From: RGIG2161 sp964525525
GTDB lineage: Bacteria > Bacillota > Clostridia > Oscillospirales > CAG-272
Length of the DNA stretch: 8,886 bases
Direction of reading: 5' to 3'
Assembly: GCA_964525525.1 (NCBI GenBank)
Contig: CAZGHD010000087.1
Coordinates: 1-8,886, forward strand
Shown: piece after piece, positions 7,228 through 8,886 of the stretch
Position numbering within the stretch: the first letter of the stretch is position 1
How the letters are laid out: the number at the start of each line of letters is the position of its first letter
The notes under the pieces: generated by a model
What the model saw: the letters and a program-made list of their open reading frames with translations, nothing else
The model's database searches: none
Told to the model about the DNA's origin: nothing
Position numbers and translations under genes: made by a program

Positions 7228-7264
7228 CAGGGTGTCCTATACCGGGACACCCTGTTTTGTTATT
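7228..7264 (+). terminator. Rho-independent terminator after the solute-binding protein gene
   Basis: CAGGGTGTCC (7228-7237) pairs perfectly with GGACACCCTG (7245-7254) around a 7-base loop, followed by the T-rich run TTTTGTTATT. It starts 13 bases after the stop codon. Confidence 0.9.
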
Positions 7265-7266
7265 AT

Positions 7267-7295
7267 TTGACAAAAACATTATCACAATATTGTAT
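7267..7295 (+). promoter_or_regulatory. Possible promoter of the SLC13-type transporter gene
   Basis: A perfect -35 TTGACA (7267-7272) is followed after 17 bases by TTGTAT (7290-7295), a weaker -10; TATATT at 7293 is an alternative with a long spacer. A second candidate lies nearer the gene: TTGATT (7315-7320) and TAATAT (7338-7343), also 17 apart. The AT-rich stretch to 7388 holds no gene and must contain the promoter, but which pair is used is uncertain. Confidence 0.45.
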
Positions 7296-7379
7296 ATTTA
7301 CTCTAAATTAATAATTGATTTTTCTTCGTTTTTATGATAATATAAAAGGCGTTGCGATCTTCAAAATTTATTATCAAGC

Positions 7380-7383
7380 GGGG
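7380..7383 (+). promoter_or_regulatory. Atypical ribosome binding site of the SLC13-type transporter
   Basis: GGGG followed by five A stands 5 bases before the ATG at 7389. It is a poorer match to AGGAGG than the sites of the other genes in the window, so translation may be weaker. Confidence 0.4.
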
Positions 7384-7388
7384 AAAAA

Positions 7389-8567
7389 ATGAACGTAACT
7401 CCAACATTACCGTCACATCATCACCACCACGTGTATGAAACTTTACTGAAAATACTCAAGGCTGTCGGGCACTTTATTTCGAGTAACACCGTACTTTGCA
7501 TAGCCGTACTCGCGGCGACGATATCCTCGGTATTCGTTAAGCCGGATGCGGAATATCTTTCGTATATAGACTTCAAAACAATAGCCTGCCTGTTCTGCAC
7601 GCTCGCAGTGGTTTGCGCTCTGCGGAATATCAGATTTTTCACGATCATAGCAAGAAAGATCGTTGTCGCAACAGGAAATCTCCGCATTGCCGCGATAGCG
7701 CTTATATACATCACCTTTATCGGTTCAATGCTTATCGCAAACGATATGGCGCTTCTCACTTTCCTGCCCCTCGGATTTATCGTAATGCAGGAAACAGGCA
7801 AGGATAAATATACCGCATACGTTTTCATACTTCAGAACATAGCCGCAAATCTCGGCGGTATGCTTACCCCGTTCGGAAATCCGCAAAACCTCTATCTGTA
7901 TTCAAAATTCAATATTCCTACCCTTGAATTTATGGGCATCATGCTCGTGCCGTTCTTAATATCGATCGTGCTCGTTACTCTGTGCTGTCTGGTATTGCCG
8001 CGCGAGGCACTCAGCCTTTCAAGCGGAGAGATAAAGAAGCTTCCCCGTGCACGCACCGCCGCTTATATCGTACTTTTCTTCGCGGCGATAGCAACCGTGT
8101 TTAATATCGTTCCGTACGTGATCTGCACTGCGGTCATTTTGGTAGCGCTTGCATTTCTTGACAGGGACGCTCTGAAAAAAGTAGATTACCCTCTGCTGCT
8201 CACCTTTGTTGCATTCTTTATTTTTGCGGGAAATATGTCGCGAATCGGCGCGGTAGAAGCCATGCTCTCATTCCTACTCTCAAAAGGAACGCTTGTTTTC
8301 TCGGCGCTTTCCTGCCAGGTCATCAGTAACGTTCCGTCTGCTATCCTGCTCTCGCAGTTCACCGATAACTATCCCGCACTTCTGATAGGCGTAAACATCG
8401 GCGGCACCGGAACGCTTATCTCGTCCCTTGCCAGCCTTATCACCTTCCGCGAATACACCAAAAATCACCCCGGTAAAACGGTATCGTATATTATCCTGTT
8501 TTCAGTTCTTAACTTCGCGTTTCTCGGAATACTTATGGCAGCCTCACTGATTCTCGGTTACAGATAA
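7389..8567 (+). CDS. SLC13/ArsB-superfamily (citrate-transporter-like) permease
   Basis: This 392-residue membrane protein belongs to the ion transporter superfamily that includes SLC13 carboxylate/sulfate carriers, CitMHS, ArsB and NhaD. It has about ten hydrophobic segments and two repeated halves. Half 1 carries MLIANDMALLTFLPL (114-128) and QNIAANLGGMLTPFGNPQN (149-167). Half 2 carries CQVISNVPSAILLSQFT (309-325) and NIGGTGTLISSLASL (336-350). The Asn-Pro and Gly-rich segments form the re-entrant substrate and cation sites in this superfamily. The substrate is unknown; dicarboxylates, sulfate, arsenite or Na+/H+ exchange are all possible within the family. It is short compared with SLC13 members (430-480 residues) and closer in size to small YbiR-type permeases. 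Residues 10-14 are five consecutive histidines in the cytoplasmic or external N-terminal tail, encoded by mixed CAT/CAC codons. It stands alone between its own promoter region and the 3' repeats. A dicarboxylate role would fit the neighbouring operon but is not shown. Confidence 0.82.
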   Translation: MNVTPTLPSHHHHHVYETLLKILKAVGHFISSNTVLCIAVLAATISSVFVKPDAEYLSYIDFKTIACLFCTLAVVCALRNIRFFTIIARKIVVATGNLRIAAIALIYITFIGSMLIANDMALLTFLPLGFIVMQETGKDKYTAYVFILQNIAANLGGMLTPFGNPQNLYLYSKFNIPTLEFMGIMLVPFLISIVLVTLCCLVLPREALSLSSGEIKKLPRARTAAYIVLFFAAIATVFNIVPYVICTAVILVALAFLDRDALKKVDYPLLLTFVAFFIFAGNMSRIGAVEAMLSFLLSKGTLVFSALSCQVISNVPSAILLSQFTDNYPALLIGVNIGGTGTLISSLASLITFREYTKNHPGKTVSYIILFSVLNFAFLGILMAASLILGYR

Positions 8568-8610
8568 AAAGTGCACCGCAATGGGGTGACAGTTGACCTA
8601 CCGCAACCTC
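8568..8610. other. Non-coding start of the final 319-base intergenic region
   Basis: From 8568 to the window end I see no credible gene on either strand. This first stretch has no T-tract terminator; termination of the permease gene probably relies on the hairpin at 8710-8746. GTTG (8592-8595) and CAAC (8604-8607) could form a small stem. The rest of the region is covered by the repeat and terminator entries. Confidence 0.5.
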
Positions 8611-8706
8611 GTAGGGCAGTGCCTTGGTGCCGCCGTTGCAAGCTCTATAAATAAAAAAATACGGCGGGTGAATGAACGAAGCTCATTCCGAAACCACCCG
8701 CCCTAC
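8611..8706. repeat. About 96-bp palindromic (MITE/REP-like) intergenic element
   Basis: The outer ends GTAGGGC (8611-8617) and GCCCTAC (8700-8706) are perfect inverted repeats. Inside, CCGCCGT (8630-8636) pairs with ACGGCGG (8661-8667). A further hairpin is formed by GGCGGGTG (8663-8670) with CACCCGCC (8695-8702), which itself encloses GAATGA (8670-8675) and TCATTC (8683-8688). The AT-rich middle (about 8644-8660) separates two GC-rich arms. There is no coding capacity. Nested palindromes with matching ends are typical of small non-autonomous repeats spread by a transposase in trans; that origin is inference from a single copy. Confidence 0.6.
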
Positions 8707-8709
8707 AAC

Positions 8710-8746
8710 AAAAGGAGTACGAGAGTTTTTTCTCGTACTCCTTTTT
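8710..8746 (+). terminator. 15-bp hairpin terminator, probably active in both directions
   Basis: AAAAGGAGTACGAGA (8710-8724) pairs perfectly with TCTCGTACTCCTTTT (8731-8745) across a 6-base loop and ends in five T. The A-run on the 5' arm gives a T-run on the other strand as well, so it could stop transcripts from either side. It is the first strong terminator after the SLC13-type permease. Confidence 0.85.
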
Positions 8747-8783
8747 AGACTCATCTTTAATATGTGCTATCGGGTAGCAATGA

Positions 8784-8886
8784 GCCTTCTCCTGTGGGAG
8801 AAGGGGGACCGCGGTAGCGGTGGATGAGGAGTTGCTTTGAGTTTAGGACACCTCATCCGTCAGCCTTCGGCTGGCACCGGAATACC
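8784..8886. repeat. Palindromic intergenic repeat, two inverted units, cut by the window end
   Basis: Unit 1 has two hairpins, CCTTCTCC/GGAGAAGG (8785-8792 with 8797-8804, loop TGTG) and ACCGC/GCGGT (8808-8812 with 8817-8821). It ends in GGATGAGG (8822-8829). Unit 2 begins with the inverse CCTCATCC (8851-8858) and carries the hairpin CAGCC/GGCTG (8861-8865 with 8869-8873), continuing past the window. From memory, very similar CTCATCC-plus-hairpin repeats recur in Oscillospirales genomes; I cannot check this here. It has no coding capacity. Confidence 0.6.

Noticed and set aside
8611..8886. CRISPR array or structured RNA gene in the repeat-rich end
   Set aside because: There are no regularly spaced direct repeats with unique spacers, and the stems do not form a tRNA or other fold I can recognise.

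Overview
The window looks like chromosomal DNA from an obligately anaerobic, low-to-moderate GC Firmicute, most likely a gut Clostridia/Oscillospirales-type bacterium. This is an inference. It rests on strong AGGAGG ribosome binding sites, Fe-S-rich oxygen-sensitive enzymes, a lipoprotein-type solute-binding protein of the kind abundant in these organisms, Rho-independent terminators with perfect stems, and short GC-rich palindromic repeats in the last intergenic region. All convincing genes are on the + strand.

Region 1 (1-5637) is the 3' part of one tightly packed operon. It opens with the C-terminal end of an unidentified gene, which overlaps an AsrA-like 4Fe-4S protein. That gene overlaps an AsrB-like FAD/NAD(P)H/2Fe-2S protein by ATGA. 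Then come a small 2Fe-2S plus 2x4Fe-4S protein, a fumarate reductase/succinate dehydrogenase-type flavoprotein, and a compact AspT-family membrane exchanger. A perfect 15-bp terminator closes the operon. The siroheme subunit AsrC, which would make AsrA/AsrB a sulfite reductase, is not in the window. My reading is that AsrA/AsrB act here as an NAD(P)H-oxidising input module. Electrons would pass through the Fe-S protein to the flavoprotein, which keeps the full set of fumarate-reducing residues and lacks any membrane anchor. The AspT-family carrier would export or exchange the dicarboxylate product, probably succinate. Together this would be a soluble NAD(P)H:fumarate reductase with its own exporter. 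Each family assignment is well supported; the joint function is inference.

Region 2 (5638-7264) is a single-gene unit with its own good sigma-A-type promoter and terminator. It encodes a secreted lipoprotein of the extracellular solute-binding family. No ABC permease or ATPase lies beside it.

Region 3 (7265-8567) encodes an SLC13/ArsB-superfamily ion transporter with a natural run of five histidines near its N-terminus.

Region 4 (8568-8886) has no gene that I can support. It holds a roughly 96-bp inverted-repeat element, a 15-bp hairpin terminator and the start of a second palindromic repeat that runs off the window.
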